Assembly: GCA_024304995.1 (NCBI GenBank)
Contig: JAMWZD010000001.1
Span: 829,472-893,471 of the forward strand
From: Rickettsiales bacterium
Lineage (GTDB): Bacteria > Pseudomonadota > Alphaproteobacteria > Rickettsiales > UBA998
Direction of reading: 5' to 3'
Length of the DNA stretch: 64,000 nucleotides
Shown here in pieces: positions 1-9,034 of this stretch. Below the pieces are notes generated by a model. It was not told the origin of the DNA and did not search any database. It worked only from the letters and a program-made list of their open reading frames with translations. Position numbers and translations under genes: made by a program. Positions within the stretch are counted from its first letter, which is position 1, and the number at the start of each line of letters is the position of its first letter.

Positions 1-90
1 GCTGCACCGAATGCAGACACTGCGCGAAAAATTGAAGATGCCATTTTAACCCGCGCCCGAGAAATCAAAATAAAACAAGCACGCGGCTAA
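1..90 (+). CDS. C-terminal end of an unidentified upstream gene (partial)
   Basis: The first 29 codons of the window read open in frame 1 and end at TAA (88-90), five bases before the priA start. The peptide is charged and helical (it contains KIEDAIL and ends KQARG). The end of RecA has a loosely similar helix, but the match is too weak to name the gene. The close spacing suggests the same transcript as priA. Confidence 0.4.
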   Translation, partial: AAPNADTARKIEDAILTRAREIKIKQARG

Positions 91-94
91 AGAT

Positions 95-2251
95 ATGCCT
101 GAAAAAGGCGCGATTATCAGCGTGGCATTGCCACTGAATTTAGCGTCTGTTTTTCATTATTCTCATTCATGTAAGCTGGACGCTGGTACATATGTCCGTG
201 TGCCATTGGGCAGCAAAACCATTACAGGCGTGGTCTGGGATGATGTGCCGTGTGAGCTTGCGCCCGCTAAATTAAAACCTGTCAAAGAAGTGCTGGACGT
301 GCCACCACTGCGCCAGCCACTGCGCGCGACATTAGAAAAAATGGCGGATTATAATTGTGCGTCTTTGGGGAATTGCCTGAAGCTGGCGCTGCCTTGCGCC
401 AATATTGCGCAGAAGAAGCAGAGCGTGACGCATTATGTTTCTGTGCAGTCTGTGCCTGAGAATGTGAAAATCACAGAGAAACGCCAAAAAATTCTGGATT
501 TATGCAGTGATGACACAATGCCACAAACGCTGGCAACCCTGAAAGACGCAGGATGCAGCGCCGCGATTGTGAATAGCTTAGTGGCAGCAGGGGCATTAAA
601 GAAGGTGGACACGTCACATGATTATGCACGAGCGCCCATGCTGCGCCCGAGTCCGCCAGAATTTACCAAAAAACAGCTGGAAGCGCTCAACGCCATTGAG
701 CAGGAAATGGCGAAACCATCACCGCGCATAGTGCTGGACGGGGCGACGGGGTCTGGCAAGACAGAGATTTATTTTCAGCAGGTGGAAGCTGCGCTGAAAG
801 CAGGCAAACAGGCGCTGATATTGCTGCCTGAAATTGCGCTTTCCCTACAAATTGTTAAACGCGCTGCCAAACGCTTTGGCATTCAACCCACCTTGTGGCA
901 TTCTTCCATGACTCCCGCTGCTCGTCAGCAAGCCTTGCTACACGTCATGCATGGCGGGGCGCAACTGGTGATTGGTGCGCGATCCGCCTTGTTTTTGCCA
1001 TATAAAGACCTGGCGCTGATTGTGGTGGATGAAGCGCATGATGCGTCCTATAAACAAGATGATGGAGTGATGTATCACGGGCGGGATATGGCAGTGTTAC
1101 GCGCTGCACAGGAGCAGATTCCTGTGATGCTGGCAACGGCAACGCCATCTTGCGAGACGGTAGAAAATATCAATACTGGACGCTATGCCTGCGTGAAGCT
1201 GGAACGCCGTCGTGCGCAAGCTGAATTGCCGCAGATTCATCTGGTGGCAATGCAGGATGAAACGCTGGAAAAGCAGTATTTTGTCTCACAAACCATCATC
1301 AACGCACTGCAAACTACGCTTGAGCAAGGCAAACAATCCTTGCTTTTTCTCAACCGCCGAGGCTATGCGCCGCTGATGTTATGTCGCACTTGCGGGTATC
1401 ACCATCAATGCCCGCATTGTTCCAGCTGGCTGGTCTATCATGAGTCACAAAATCTCATGCAATGCCATCATTGCGGATATCACGCCAGCACGCCCACTGC
1501 TTGCCCTGAATGCAAGGCGGATAAAGAACATCTGATTTTATGCGGTCCTGGCGTAGAACGTGTCCATGCGGAAGTCGCAAAATATTTCCCTGATGCGCGC
1601 GTGGAGGTGCTCTCAGGTGACACGAAAGGCTTGGCAAAACTGATGAACGCCATGCAGCGCGGGGAGATTGACATTGCCATTGGTACGCAGCTTCTGGCAA
1701 AAGGGCATCATTTTCCAAAGCTGGAAACGGTGGGCATTATTGATGCCGATGCGGGCTTAGCAGGCAGTGATGTGCGGGCGGCTGAGAAAAGCTATCAGTT
1801 GTTGCATCAGCTGGCAGGGCGTGCGGGCAGGGAGGCAACGCGCGGCAATGTGTATTTGCAGACCTATCAATCTGACCATCCAATGATGCAGGCATTGCAG
1901 GCGTGGGACAGGGATGCATTCATTAATGCCGAACTGGCGCTGCGCAAAGAAGCGCTCATGCCACCTTATGGCAGGCTGGCAGCACTGATTATTGAGGGAG
2001 TCAATGAGCAGCAAACCTGTGACGCAGCAGCTGCACTTCATCGCAATAAACCGCAATATCAGGAGGTGCTGGTGTTAGGGCCAGCGCCAGCGCCGATGTA
2101 TAAGCTCCGTAATAAATACCGCCACCGTTTTTTGGTGCGCGCGCCGAAGGCTGTGCATGTGCAGCGTATCATGTCCGCATGGAAGGCATCCGTGCGTGTG
2201 CCAAACTCCATAGCGGTAAAAATTGATATTGATCCGATAAATTTCATGTAG
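95..2251 (+). CDS. priA: Primosomal protein N' (replication restart helicase PriA)
   Basis: A 718-residue superfamily 2 DNA helicase that reloads the replicative helicase at stalled forks. The Walker A motif GATGSGKTE lies at about 216-224 and the DEAH box VVDEAHD at about 310-316. Eight cysteines at about 430-473, arranged in CxxC and related pairs, form the two-zinc module that is diagnostic of PriA. Length matches the family (about 700-730). The N-terminal 100 residues fit the 3'-end-binding domain. ATG at 95 follows the upstream stop by four bases, so it is probably co-transcribed with the preceding gene. Nothing looks damaged. Confidence 0.97.
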   Translation: MPEKGAIISVALPLNLASVFHYSHSCKLDAGTYVRVPLGSKTITGVVWDDVPCELAPAKLKPVKEVLDVPPLRQPLRATLEKMADYNCASLGNCLKLALPCANIAQKKQSVTHYVSVQSVPENVKITEKRQKILDLCSDDTMPQTLATLKDAGCSAAIVNSLVAAGALKKVDTSHDYARAPMLRPSPPEFTKKQLEALNAIEQEMAKPSPRIVLDGATGSGKTEIYFQQVEAALKAGKQALILLPEIALSLQIVKRAAKRFGIQPTLWHSSMTPAARQQALLHVMHGGAQLVIGARSALFLPYKDLALIVVDEAHDASYKQDDGVMYHGRDMAVLRAAQEQIPVMLATATPSCETVENINTGRYACVKLERRRAQAELPQIHLVAMQDETLEKQYFVSQTIINALQTTLEQGKQSLLFLNRRGYAPLMLCRTCGYHHQCPHCSSWLVYHESQNLMQCHHCGYHASTPTACPECKADKEHLILCGPGVERVHAEVAKYFPDARVEVLSGDTKGLAKLMNAMQRGEIDIAIGTQLLAKGHHFPKLETVGIIDADAGLAGSDVRAAEKSYQLLHQLAGRAGREATRGNVYLQTYQSDHPMMQALQAWDRDAFINAELALRKEALMPPYGRLAALIIEGVNEQQTCDAAAALHRNKPQYQEVLVLGPAPAPMYKLRNKYRHRFLVRAPKAVHVQRIMSAWKASVRVPNSIAVKIDIDPINFM

Positions 2252-2293
2252 GATTTCGGTGACAATATGCGCAAAACTCGCTAATGCTTGTGG

Positions 2294-3289
2294 ATGGATA
2301 ATAATCATATCACCGTAATCGGATCAGGCGCATGGGGAACGGCGCTTGCCGTTATTATTAATCGTACAGGGGCAGATGTTGCATTGTGGGGGCGCAATGA
2401 AGTGCTGATGCAAAGCATTATCAGCGAGCGGATGAACACACAATATCTGCCAGACGTGTTCATTGAACCTGCCATTGATGTGACATCAGATATGTCCGTT
2501 GTCTCACAATCTAAAAGCATTATTCTGGCCGTACCTGCGCAGACGGTGCGCACCACCTGCATCACATTAGCGGATATGATAGATACAGATGTGGACATTA
2601 TCGTAGCTGCCAAAGGGGTGGAGCGTGGCTCACTGGCGCTAATGTCTGAAATTGTTGAATCTATCCTGCCTTATAATCCGCTAGCCATTCTCTCTGGTCC
2701 CAATTTTGCGGATGAGGCGGCGAAGGGGAAACCCACCGCCACTGTGCTTGCCTGCCGTAATGAAGCGGTGCGCGACCGTTTGCAGTTCACAATGGGGGGA
2801 AAGCTGTTTCGTCCTTATGCGACAGATGACGTGATTTCAGTGCAGATTGGTGGTGCTGTGAAAAATATTATTGCGCTGGCATGTGGCATGGCAGATGGTG
2901 CGGGCATGGGAGAAAATGCGCGCGCGGCATTGATTACGCGCGGTTTAGTGGAAATGCAGCGACTGGCAGAAGTGAAAGGTGGGGACCCTGCTACACTGAA
3001 CGGCTTGGCGGGCATGGGGGACTTGATTCTCAGCTGCACCAGCACACGCTCACGCAATATGGCATTTGGGCGCAAAATCGGGCAGATGCATTTGACCGAT
3101 GATATTTCAGAACTCACTTCTGCGCGATTGGCAGAAGGGGTGATGACGGCAGAAGCCGTCTATGAGATTTCGCTCAAGCAGGGCATTCGTATGCCAATAT
3201 GCGTAATGGTAGCAAATATCCTCAAAGGCAATCTGACGCTGGAACATGGTATTGATGAATTGCTGTCGCGCCCTATTGGGATGGAGTAA
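2294..3289 (+). CDS. gpsA: Glycerol-3-phosphate dehydrogenase [NAD(P)+]
   Basis: Reduces dihydroxyacetone phosphate to sn-glycerol 3-phosphate, the backbone for phospholipid synthesis, in the cytoplasm. The protein opens with the Rossmann fingerprint GSGAWGTALA, and shows the family motifs AAKGVERGS, LSGPNFADE and GGAVKNIIALACG (with the catalytic lysine) and NGLAGMGDLI. From ATG 2294 it is 331 residues, the usual length. An in-frame TTG at 2288 is possible, but ATG is preferred because the Rossmann strand starts only a few residues later. It lies 42 bases after priA on the same strand; its end abuts the convergent HAD gene with no gap. Confidence 0.96.
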   Translation: MDNNHITVIGSGAWGTALAVIINRTGADVALWGRNEVLMQSIISERMNTQYLPDVFIEPAIDVTSDMSVVSQSKSIILAVPAQTVRTTCITLADMIDTDVDIIVAAKGVERGSLALMSEIVESILPYNPLAILSGPNFADEAAKGKPTATVLACRNEAVRDRLQFTMGGKLFRPYATDDVISVQIGGAVKNIIALACGMADGAGMGENARAALITRGLVEMQRLAEVKGGDPATLNGLAGMGDLILSCTSTRSRNMAFGRKIGQMHLTDDISELTSARLAEGVMTAEAVYEISLKQGIRMPICVMVANILKGNLTLEHGIDELLSRPIGME

Positions 3290-4141
3290 TTACAGGCTGA
3301 ACGCACGCGCGACATACGTCGCAGGGATCATTTTTTCACGCACATAATACATCATGTCTTGTTGCGAGACATTGCGCAGGATGTTAGACAGCACGCCCTG
3401 CGTGAGCAAGAGCGAATCTATGCCCATAACATGTGCGCCAGCAATATCCGTATCAGGATTATCACCTACCGCCAATATGCGATTGGACGGTATATCAAGG
3501 ATGCGTAGCGCTTCGTCATAAACCCGCTGATAGGGTTTCCCGAAATATTCAACCGTACCGCCCAGCGCTTCGTAAGCATCAGCAATGTCACCTGCGCAAC
3601 GGCATTCCCAGCCATCCCGCGTTACGATATAGCGGTCAGGGTTGGCGCATAGTAAAGGAAGCCCTGCCTGATGTGCCTGCTGCAAGGCAGGCATTAATTC
3701 AGCATTGGGTTGATTGTCATATTCATGACCAACGCATAATACGGCCTTAGCTTCTGTCATATCATCCGTGTAATGCAAATTCGTGCTAACCAGCATTTGC
3801 TTTTTCTCACACCATGGTGCGTCATGTTGGGGGCCAATATAGTATAATGCGCAGCTATCATATGTGTTTGTTGCATAATCAATCGTCGTTTCACCTGAAG
3901 TAATCACTGCGCGGTAATAGTTGTCTTTAATTCCCAATTGCTGCAGCCTTTTAACAGAGTGGCTTAAGCGGCGGGGAGCGTTGCTCAAAAACACCAGCGG
4001 TTTACCTTGCTGATAAATCGCCTCTAATGTTTTTGTAATGCCGTCATAAAGGCTGCTACCATCATGCACTACACCCCACAAATCCACAATGAAGCCGTCA
4101 TATTTTTCTATAAGTGGCGCGCATTCTTTTATATAGCTCAT
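3290..4141 (-). CDS. HAD-superfamily class IIA hydrolase (TIGR01459 type)
   Basis: A 283-residue haloacid-dehalogenase phosphatase. Motif I is DLWGVVHDG near residue 20, motif II the serine of VFLSNAPRR near 52, and the C-terminal GDNPDTDIAGA near 240 is motif III/IV. It resembles the NagD-like subgroup common in alphaproteobacteria, whose substrate is undefined. Its ATG overlaps the stop of the upstream methyltransferase gene in an ATGA arrangement (4138-4141), so the two are translationally coupled. The coupled methyltransferase may hint at a shared substrate, but this is inference. Confidence 0.85.
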   Translation of the reverse strand: MSYIKECAPLIEKYDGFIVDLWGVVHDGSSLYDGITKTLEAIYQQGKPLVFLSNAPRRLSHSVKRLQQLGIKDNYYRAVITSGETTIDYATNTYDSCALYYIGPQHDAPWCEKKQMLVSTNLHYTDDMTEAKAVLCVGHEYDNQPNAELMPALQQAHQAGLPLLCANPDRYIVTRDGWECRCAGDIADAYEALGGTVEYFGKPYQRVYDEALRILDIPSNRILAVGDNPDTDIAGAHVMGIDSLLLTQGVLSNILRNVSQQDMMYYVREKMIPATYVARAFSL

Positions 4142-4887
4142 GATTGTTGCCTGCCAGAAGGCTGCGCTGAGGGGATGGGGTGCAGCATCGGAATTTTAAT
4201 TTTCGTCCCTTTTTCGGGAATGGAAGCATAAATCTGTTTTTCCAGTTCCACCAGCAGCACCCCGCCAAAATTCGGCAGTAATATTCTGCCTAGAAATTCA
4301 AGGAAGGGGGAAAGTTTAATCATAAAGCGCCATTGGGTAGGAGAGTAAAATAATGCGGTGGCGGCGCGCACATATGTCAGACCGTTGGATTGCGCACGGT
4401 GTTTCATTTGCGCCATCTGATATGGGTGACCCGCGCCAAATGGGTTATTGCTTTTGGCAGCCCAGCGCCCCATGCGATTTGGCACGATCACCAGTGCCTT
4501 TCCACCAGGTTTCAGCACGCGATGCAGCTCTGTGAGCAGGTTGTTAATATGCGCCGTATGTTCAATATGGTGGCATAATAAGGCATGGCTTAGTGTATTA
4601 TTCTGCAAAGGCAAATCAGTTTCTTTGCACAAAACCGTATGATTTTCCGTGTCTGCTGGCCAGTACATCGCGCCCATCTCTGCATTCATAAGCGACAAAA
4701 GCGGTGCATCTGAGCGTTCCAGAAATGCCCGAAGATATGGCAGTGCAAACCCCATCCCCGCATAGGGTGCGGTGATGCTTTCCTTGCCCCACATGCGGGC
4801 AATAGCGCGTCCAATATCACGGCGGACACACTGCCCCAGTGTGCTGGAATAAAACTGGCGAAGATTGACAACATCACATTGTAACAT
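4138..4887 (-). CDS. Class I SAM-dependent methyltransferase
   Basis: About 249 residues from the ATG at 4887, where MLQCDVVNLRQFY matches the usual N-terminus. An open frame extends to 5034 but would run across the divergent acyltransferase start. A methyltransferase-11 fold is visible: a degenerate glycine-poor motif I region, ALLCHHIEHTAHINNLLTE for the post-III region, and HRVLKPGGKALVIVPNR, the characteristic motif after strand 4. Small-molecule or quinone-like substrates are typical of the family; the substrate here is unknown. It is coupled by ATGA to the HAD hydrolase gene downstream. Confidence 0.8.
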   Translation of the reverse strand: MLQCDVVNLRQFYSSTLGQCVRRDIGRAIARMWGKESITAPYAGMGFALPYLRAFLERSDAPLLSLMNAEMGAMYWPADTENHTVLCKETDLPLQNNTLSHALLCHHIEHTAHINNLLTELHRVLKPGGKALVIVPNRMGRWAAKSNNPFGAGHPYQMAQMKHRAQSNGLTYVRAATALFYSPTQWRFMIKLSPFLEFLGRILLPNFGGVLLVELEKQIYASIPEKGTKIKIPMLHPIPSAQPSGRQQS

Positions 4888-4968
4888 GTTCACATCAAAG
4901 CATGAGTTGAGAGGTAAGAAAAGCACTAAATCTTTTCCTGATGCGGGCTTTATGGCATAAGAGTATAT

Positions 4969-5895
4969 ATGCAACGCGCTCTTGAAATTGACTGCCTCAA
5001 ATATGTTCTTGCCTGCATGGTGGTGGGGCTGCATTGTCAGTTTCTGGCAGAGGTAAATGCTGGTGTCAGCTATGTGCTGGTGAATGGTGTGTTCCGCATA
5101 GCTGTGCCGTGCTTTTTCGTGCTAAGTGGTTATTTTTTCAAGCCCTTGCATTACGTCAGAACTATTAAGCGGATTGCAGCGCTCTATGGCATATGGATGT
5201 TCATATATCTGCCCTTCTGGGCATTTGATCTGCCCTATGACATGCGCCCCGCAGCGCCATTATGGCAGGACATATTCTATGGTTACTATCATTTATGGTT
5301 TTTAGTGGCGCTGATGCTGGGGCTGAGCCTGTATCATCTGTTGCAGCGTTATTGCCAGCCATTGGTTATCCCCTGTGTTGTGTTGACTGGCTGCACAGGC
5401 ATTATACTGCAATATGGACATAATTACGGGCTGTTTAAAATTGCCATTCCGTATTATTGCAATGCGGTGTTTTTCGCTTATCCATTCATCGCTCTTGGGG
5501 TTTTTATCAGGCAGTATCAATGGCATCAGATGAAATGGACAGGGGTTATAGCGTTATGCACATTCTGTTTGGTGCTGGCAGAAAGCTACATTAATTATGA
5601 GATGCTATATCTTCAGGGCGTGCGCCGCCCGTTTGACGTGCTCGCATCACTTTATTTATTCTGCCCCGCCTTATGCGCATATGTGATTCGCGTAGCCTCA
5701 CGCAGCAGTTCAGGGGTGATTGGAAGCATATCCCTTTATATGTATCTGTTGCACCCGCTAGTGATTATTGGCATCTGGCAGGTCATGACATTATCTGTTA
5801 CGCCGCTAACGTTACTGACAATTATCGTCAGCACTATAGGTTCAGCGCTGATTATTTATGCAAAACGAGGCTATCTTCTTATACGTCAAAGCTGA
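4969..5895 (+). CDS. Acyltransferase family 3 membrane protein
   Basis: A 308-residue integral membrane protein with about ten hydrophobic segments. It starts RALEIDCLKYVLACMVVGLH, which carries the D-x-L-K and histidine arrangement of the acyltransferase-3 family (OafA/WecH type), followed by PCFFVLSGYFF, the second family motif. These enzymes O-acetylate sugars of lipopolysaccharide, capsule or peptidoglycan. Divergently transcribed from the methyltransferase across 81 bases. Its last 17 bases overlap the end of folD tail to tail. No glycan cluster is nearby, so the acceptor cannot be named. Confidence 0.8.
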   Translation: MQRALEIDCLKYVLACMVVGLHCQFLAEVNAGVSYVLVNGVFRIAVPCFFVLSGYFFKPLHYVRTIKRIAALYGIWMFIYLPFWAFDLPYDMRPAAPLWQDIFYGYYHLWFLVALMLGLSLYHLLQRYCQPLVIPCVVLTGCTGIILQYGHNYGLFKIAIPYYCNAVFFAYPFIALGVFIRQYQWHQMKWTGVIALCTFCLVLAESYINYEMLYLQGVRRPFDVLASLYLFCPALCAYVIRVASRSSSGVIGSISLYMYLLHPLVIIGIWQVMTLSVTPLTLLTIIVSTIGSALIIYAKRGYLLIRQS

Positions 5896-6766
5896 TATTA
5901 TTCTGTGTGCACGCGGCTTCCACTGTATTGCGCATCAGGCAGGCAATGGTCATCGGGCCAACGCCCCCTGGAACAGGTGTAATGCAGGCTGCTTTTTTGG
6001 CAACTTCATCATATGCAACATCACCCACCAGCCTGCCTTTGCCGTCATTGTTTGCGTCCACGCGATTAATGCCCACGTCGATCACGCACGCACCCTTTTT
6101 CACCCAGCCAGCTTTGACCAATTCTGCGCGACCCACCGCCACGACCAATATATCTGCCTGTGATGTGATCTTCTCAATATTTTTTGTGCTGGAATGGCAG
6201 ACGCTGACCGTGCAGCTTTCATTGAGCAATAATTGCGCCATAGGCTTTCCAACAATGTTGGATTTTCCAATTACTACCGCGTGTTTTCCTGTTAAATCAT
6301 CGCCCAGAGCATCTTTAATAAGCAGGAGTGAACCAAGGGGTGTGCAGGCGACCATACCATCCTCACCTGTTGCCAGTCTGCCAGCATTTAGCGGGTGAAA
6401 GCCGTCTACGTCCTTTTCAGGGGAAATGGCATTGATGATCTCACGTTCTTCCAAATGGCGGGGCAGGGGAAGCTGCACTAATATGCCATGAACATCTGGA
6501 TTATCGTTCAATTTTCTCACCAGTTTCAGCAAATCGTCTCTGCTGGTGTCTGTAGGTAATTTATAATCCCTGGATTCTATGCCAATAGCGGCGCAGGTTT
6601 TGGCTTTGGAGTTAATATAATAATGACTTGCGGGGTCGTCACCAACCAGCACAAATGATACGCAAGGTGTGATGTTGTGACTATTTTTCAAAGCAGACAC
6701 TTTGTCTTTCAAACGGTCTTTCAGCGTGGCTGCATAGGCTTTTCCGTCAATAATCTGTGCTGTCAT
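5879..6766 (-). CDS. folD: Methylene-THF dehydrogenase / methenyl-THF cyclohydrolase (FolD)
   Basis: A bifunctional enzyme interconverting 5,10-methylene-THF and 10-formyl-THF, which supplies one-carbon units for purines and formyl-Met-tRNA. At 295 residues it is the usual length. Visible motifs: YINSKAKTCAAIGI with the catalytic lysine near 54, GILVQLPLPRHL, the PEKDVDGFHPLNAGRL signature, VVIGKSNIVGKP for NADP binding and TPVPGGVGPMTI near the C-terminus. A GGGAG ribosome site lies just before the ATG. It is a single-gene unit between the porin terminator and the acyltransferase gene. Confidence 0.97.
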   Translation of the reverse strand: MTAQIIDGKAYAATLKDRLKDKVSALKNSHNITPCVSFVLVGDDPASHYYINSKAKTCAAIGIESRDYKLPTDTSRDDLLKLVRKLNDNPDVHGILVQLPLPRHLEEREIINAISPEKDVDGFHPLNAGRLATGEDGMVACTPLGSLLLIKDALGDDLTGKHAVVIGKSNIVGKPMAQLLLNESCTVSVCHSSTKNIEKITSQADILVVAVGRAELVKAGWVKKGACVIDVGINRVDANNDGKGRLVGDVAYDEVAKKAACITPVPGGVGPMTIACLMRNTVEAACTQNNISFDV

Positions 6767-6793
6767 AATTGCTCCCCATATTATTTGCGGCGC

Positions 6794-6822
6794 AGTGTAG
6801 TGTGTTTTTGATGAATGTGCAA
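6794..6822 (-). promoter_or_regulatory. Candidate sigma-70 promoter of folD
   Basis: Reading on the minus strand, TTGCAC (6817-6822) and TACACT (6794-6799) are separated by 17 bases, about 30 bases before the folD start. Each hexamer is only a partial match, so this is a prediction from spacing and position. Confidence 0.35.
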
Positions 6823-6861
6823 TAAGCTCTGACAGAGCGAGGCTATATTTAGAGCAAACAA

Positions 6862-6890
6862 AAAAGGGCGGTTCAATGAACCGCCCTTTT
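6862..6890 (-). terminator. Strong rho-independent terminator after the porin gene
   Basis: GGGCGGTTC and GAACCGCCC (6866-6874 and 6878-6886) form a perfect stem with a 3-base loop, extended by A4/T4 flanks. It lies 22 bases beyond the porin stop. It is symmetrical and would also stop transcription on the other strand. Confidence 0.88.
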
Positions 6891-6911
6891 AATTGATAGT
6901 ATCTAATCAGA

Positions 6912-8033
6912 TTAGAATGCTACCTGAGTACCAATGATTACTACTGTACCATCATTGTCACCAGCAGTGCCCTGACCATCAAACTCATATACAGATACTT
7001 CTGCGTATGGAGTCAGACCAGGTGCTAGCTTGTAATCAACACCAGCAACATAGTTTTCAAAGTCATTCTCAACTGCACCCAATTCATATGTGCTGTTCAG
7101 GTATGTCAAAGAAGCGCCGAAAGGACCGAAGTCATATCCACCACCAGCAGTCCAGTAGTCACCTTCTGCATTGTTAGCAACAGAAGCCAGAGAAGTATCT
7201 ACAGAACCTTCCCACTCACCATAAGAACCTGCAAGGTGGAAGCCAGCGAAGCCGATCAATACACCACCATTATAAGCCATCAGATCTTCCTGATTTGCTT
7301 CAGCGTCGCCAAACTGTGCAGTTGCAGCAGCTGCGAAAGATACTGCATCATAAGTACCTTCGTAGTTCAGACCAAGATCAACAGTCTCACCAAACTGACC
7401 GATTGTGTTTTCACCAGACTTAGTCAACTGACCGCGATCACCGCTATCAGGCTGGTAAGCAGCACCAAGTTGGAAACCATAGTAACGTGGAGAGTAGTAA
7501 GTGATTTTGTTTGCGTTATCAACAGACTCGTCGTTCAGCAGGTTCACAGAACCATGTGCCAAAGGCAAAGATGGAGTAGTGATGAAACCACCAGCAGCGT
7601 TATTTGCAAAGAATACCCAGTCACCGTCAATACCGCCAGTTGCAGCAGCCAAAGAAGATGCATCTACGCGCATAGTCTCAGCAGGACCTTCGTTTGAACC
7701 AAGCTCGAAACGACCCCAGTTGCCATCTAAGTATACATAAGTACGAGCAGCGTTAAGACCTTCGCCGTTAGCATCAGCAGTTACGTCTGCTTCAAGATCA
7801 ATTACCGCACCATAACCAAGACCAGCTTCTGACTTGCCATCTACGCGAATAGATACTTCAGTATCGTTACGGAAGCTGTGTGAACGCTGGTTAGCATCCA
7901 GATCATCGCTGATATAACCAGCTTGGAAATCAGCAAAACCGCCGATTGTTACTTTTGGAGTCTGAGCAGAAGCAGCTGAAGCAACCAAAGTTGCAGCAAC
8001 AAGCCCAGTAGTTCCGAGTAATAGTTTTTTCAT
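6912..8033 (-). CDS. Outer-membrane porin (Gram-negative porin family)
   Basis: A 373-residue beta-barrel protein. The first 23 residues (MKKLLLGTTGLVAATLVASA then ASA) form a signal peptide, followed by QTPKVTIGGFADFQAGY, the usual first strand of general porins. The body alternates short amphipathic strands with Asp/Asn/Gly-rich turns, and the protein ends in phenylalanine (GTQVAF), the recognition signal for the barrel assembly machinery. It sits alone with its own promoter and terminator, an AGGA ribosome site close to the ATG, and codon use suggesting high expression. Probably a major diffusion channel; solute preference cannot be read. Confidence 0.9.
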   Translation of the reverse strand: MKKLLLGTTGLVAATLVASAASAQTPKVTIGGFADFQAGYISDDLDANQRSHSFRNDTEVSIRVDGKSEAGLGYGAVIDLEADVTADANGEGLNAARTYVYLDGNWGRFELGSNEGPAETMRVDASSLAAATGGIDGDWVFFANNAAGGFITTPSLPLAHGSVNLLNDESVDNANKITYYSPRYYGFQLGAAYQPDSGDRGQLTKSGENTIGQFGETVDLGLNYEGTYDAVSFAAAATAQFGDAEANQEDLMAYNGGVLIGFAGFHLAGSYGEWEGSVDTSLASVANNAEGDYWTAGGGYDFGPFGASLTYLNSTYELGAVENDFENYVAGVDYKLAPGLTPYAEVSVYEFDGQGTAGDNDGTVVIIGTQVAF

Positions 8034-8099
8034 GATTAAATCCTATTATTTATTACACGTTGTTAAATTGAGGCACGACAGTCGCGCGTCCTTGCCACC

Positions 8100-8129
8100 T
8101 ATATAGGACGTTTTTATACACATCTGCAA
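8100..8129 (-). promoter_or_regulatory. Candidate sigma-70 promoter of the porin gene
   Basis: On the minus strand TTGCAG (8124-8129) and TATATA (8100-8105) are 18 bases apart. Transcription would start near 8093, leaving a leader of about 60 bases that could serve post-transcriptional control, as is common for porin mRNAs. Confidence 0.5.
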
Positions 8130-8245
8130 GCGAAAGGAAAGTTTTTTCTTTAAAAGCGATAGTGTGACTCTGCGGTTGTGTTATTTGCACCACAGTGCTA
8201 TTGCTGAGCTTTCCTAAGGTTCTAACATATAAATATTAACAAACA

Positions 8246-8914
8246 ATGACTTACGACGCACTTATTTCACAATATTCTCATCTGAAAAATGAGGTTGCAG
8301 GGCTGCATAAAGCGTCTGCCTGCGCAGCGGAATGCGTTGAATTGCTGGCCGTGGTGAAAGGGCAGCCGCTGGAGAAACTGGAAGTTTTGTTGCAGCAGGG
8401 GCATCGCTCCTTTGCAGAAAACAAAGTGCAGGAAGCGCAGCGCTGGCACGAGCTTTGCAGGCAATATTCTAATATCTGCCTGCATCATATTGGAGGGTTA
8501 CAAACCAACAAGGCGCGTGAAGCGGTGGGATTATATGACGTGATTGAAACGCTGGATCGGGCGAAACTTGCCAATGCGATCAATAAAGAGGCGGCTGCAA
8601 TCAGCAAGGTGCAGGAATGTTATGTGCAGGTGAATATTGGTGAGGAAGACCAAAAAGGTGGCGTGCTGCCGAAGGAACTGAATGATTTGCTGCAGCATTG
8701 TGATACGCTGGAGCATATTAATGTGACGGGGTTAATGTGCATCCCGCCACATGATGTGCCGCCCGCGCCCTATTTTGCCTTAATGCTGAAACTGAAAGAA
8801 CGCTATCAGCTCTCCAATCTCAGCATGGGCATGAGCGCAGATTACGCCTGCGCCATTCGCTTCGGCGCAACGCATGTGCGGTTGGGGACGGTATTGATGG
8901 GGGAGCGGGGATAG
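8246..8914 (+). CDS. YggS-family PLP-binding protein (PLP homeostasis)
   Basis: A 222-residue single-domain fold-type III PLP protein (PLPBP/YggS family), which buffers pyridoxal phosphate rather than catalysing a known reaction. The PLP lysine is in LLAVVKGQP near residue 38. HHIGGLQTNK near 82 and LSMGMSADYACAI with RFGATHVRLGT near the C-terminus are family signatures. Several positions differ from the consensus: AVVKGQ for AVSKT, and AENKVQE where GENYVQE is usual. It is slightly shorter at the ends than E. coli YggS. A single-gene unit between the porin promoter region and a terminator. Confidence 0.93.
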   Translation: MTYDALISQYSHLKNEVAGLHKASACAAECVELLAVVKGQPLEKLEVLLQQGHRSFAENKVQEAQRWHELCRQYSNICLHHIGGLQTNKAREAVGLYDVIETLDRAKLANAINKEAAAISKVQECYVQVNIGEEDQKGGVLPKELNDLLQHCDTLEHINVTGLMCIPPHDVPPAPYFALMLKLKERYQLSNLSMGMSADYACAIRFGATHVRLGTVLMGERG

Positions 8915-8941
8915 AAAACCGCTGTAATTTACAGCGGTTTT
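8915..8941 (+). terminator. Rho-independent terminator after the YggS-family gene
   Basis: AAAACCGCTGTA (8915-8926) pairs with TACAGCGGTTTT (8930-8941) across a 3-base loop, immediately after the stop codon. Confidence 0.85.
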
Positions 8942-8946
8942 TCATC

Positions 8947-9012
8947 GTCATTCTGAACGAAGTGAAGAATCCATCTTTCCGCTAGTAGTAAGCGGAGAAG
9001 TGGATTCTTCGG
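8947..9012. repeat. Dispersed imperfect palindrome, copy A
   Basis: Begins CGTCATTCTGAACGAAGTGA and ends with a partly degenerate inverse copy (GTGGATTCTTCGG). It is one of four related elements in the window (others at 9945, 39422 and 51876). It sits between convergent genes, the usual place for such palindromic repeats. The right arm is truncated compared with copy B. Confidence 0.7.
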
Positions 9013-9034
9013 TGTTGCCTCTTAATTAAAGGTG

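Noticed and set aside
5673-6398. 241-codon plus-strand open frame opposite folD
   Set aside because: It lies almost wholly antisense to folD, which has every family motif; the translated frame has no protein-like features and spans the acyltransferase tail.
7236-7697. 153-codon plus-strand frame inside the porin gene
   Set aside because: Antisense shadow of a gene with strong codon bias; Cys/Ser/Thr-rich without a domain.
8947-9012. Repeat copy A as part of a CRISPR array or insertion-sequence end
   Set aside because: No regular spacing, no target-site duplication and no transposase; it is a scattered palindrome.
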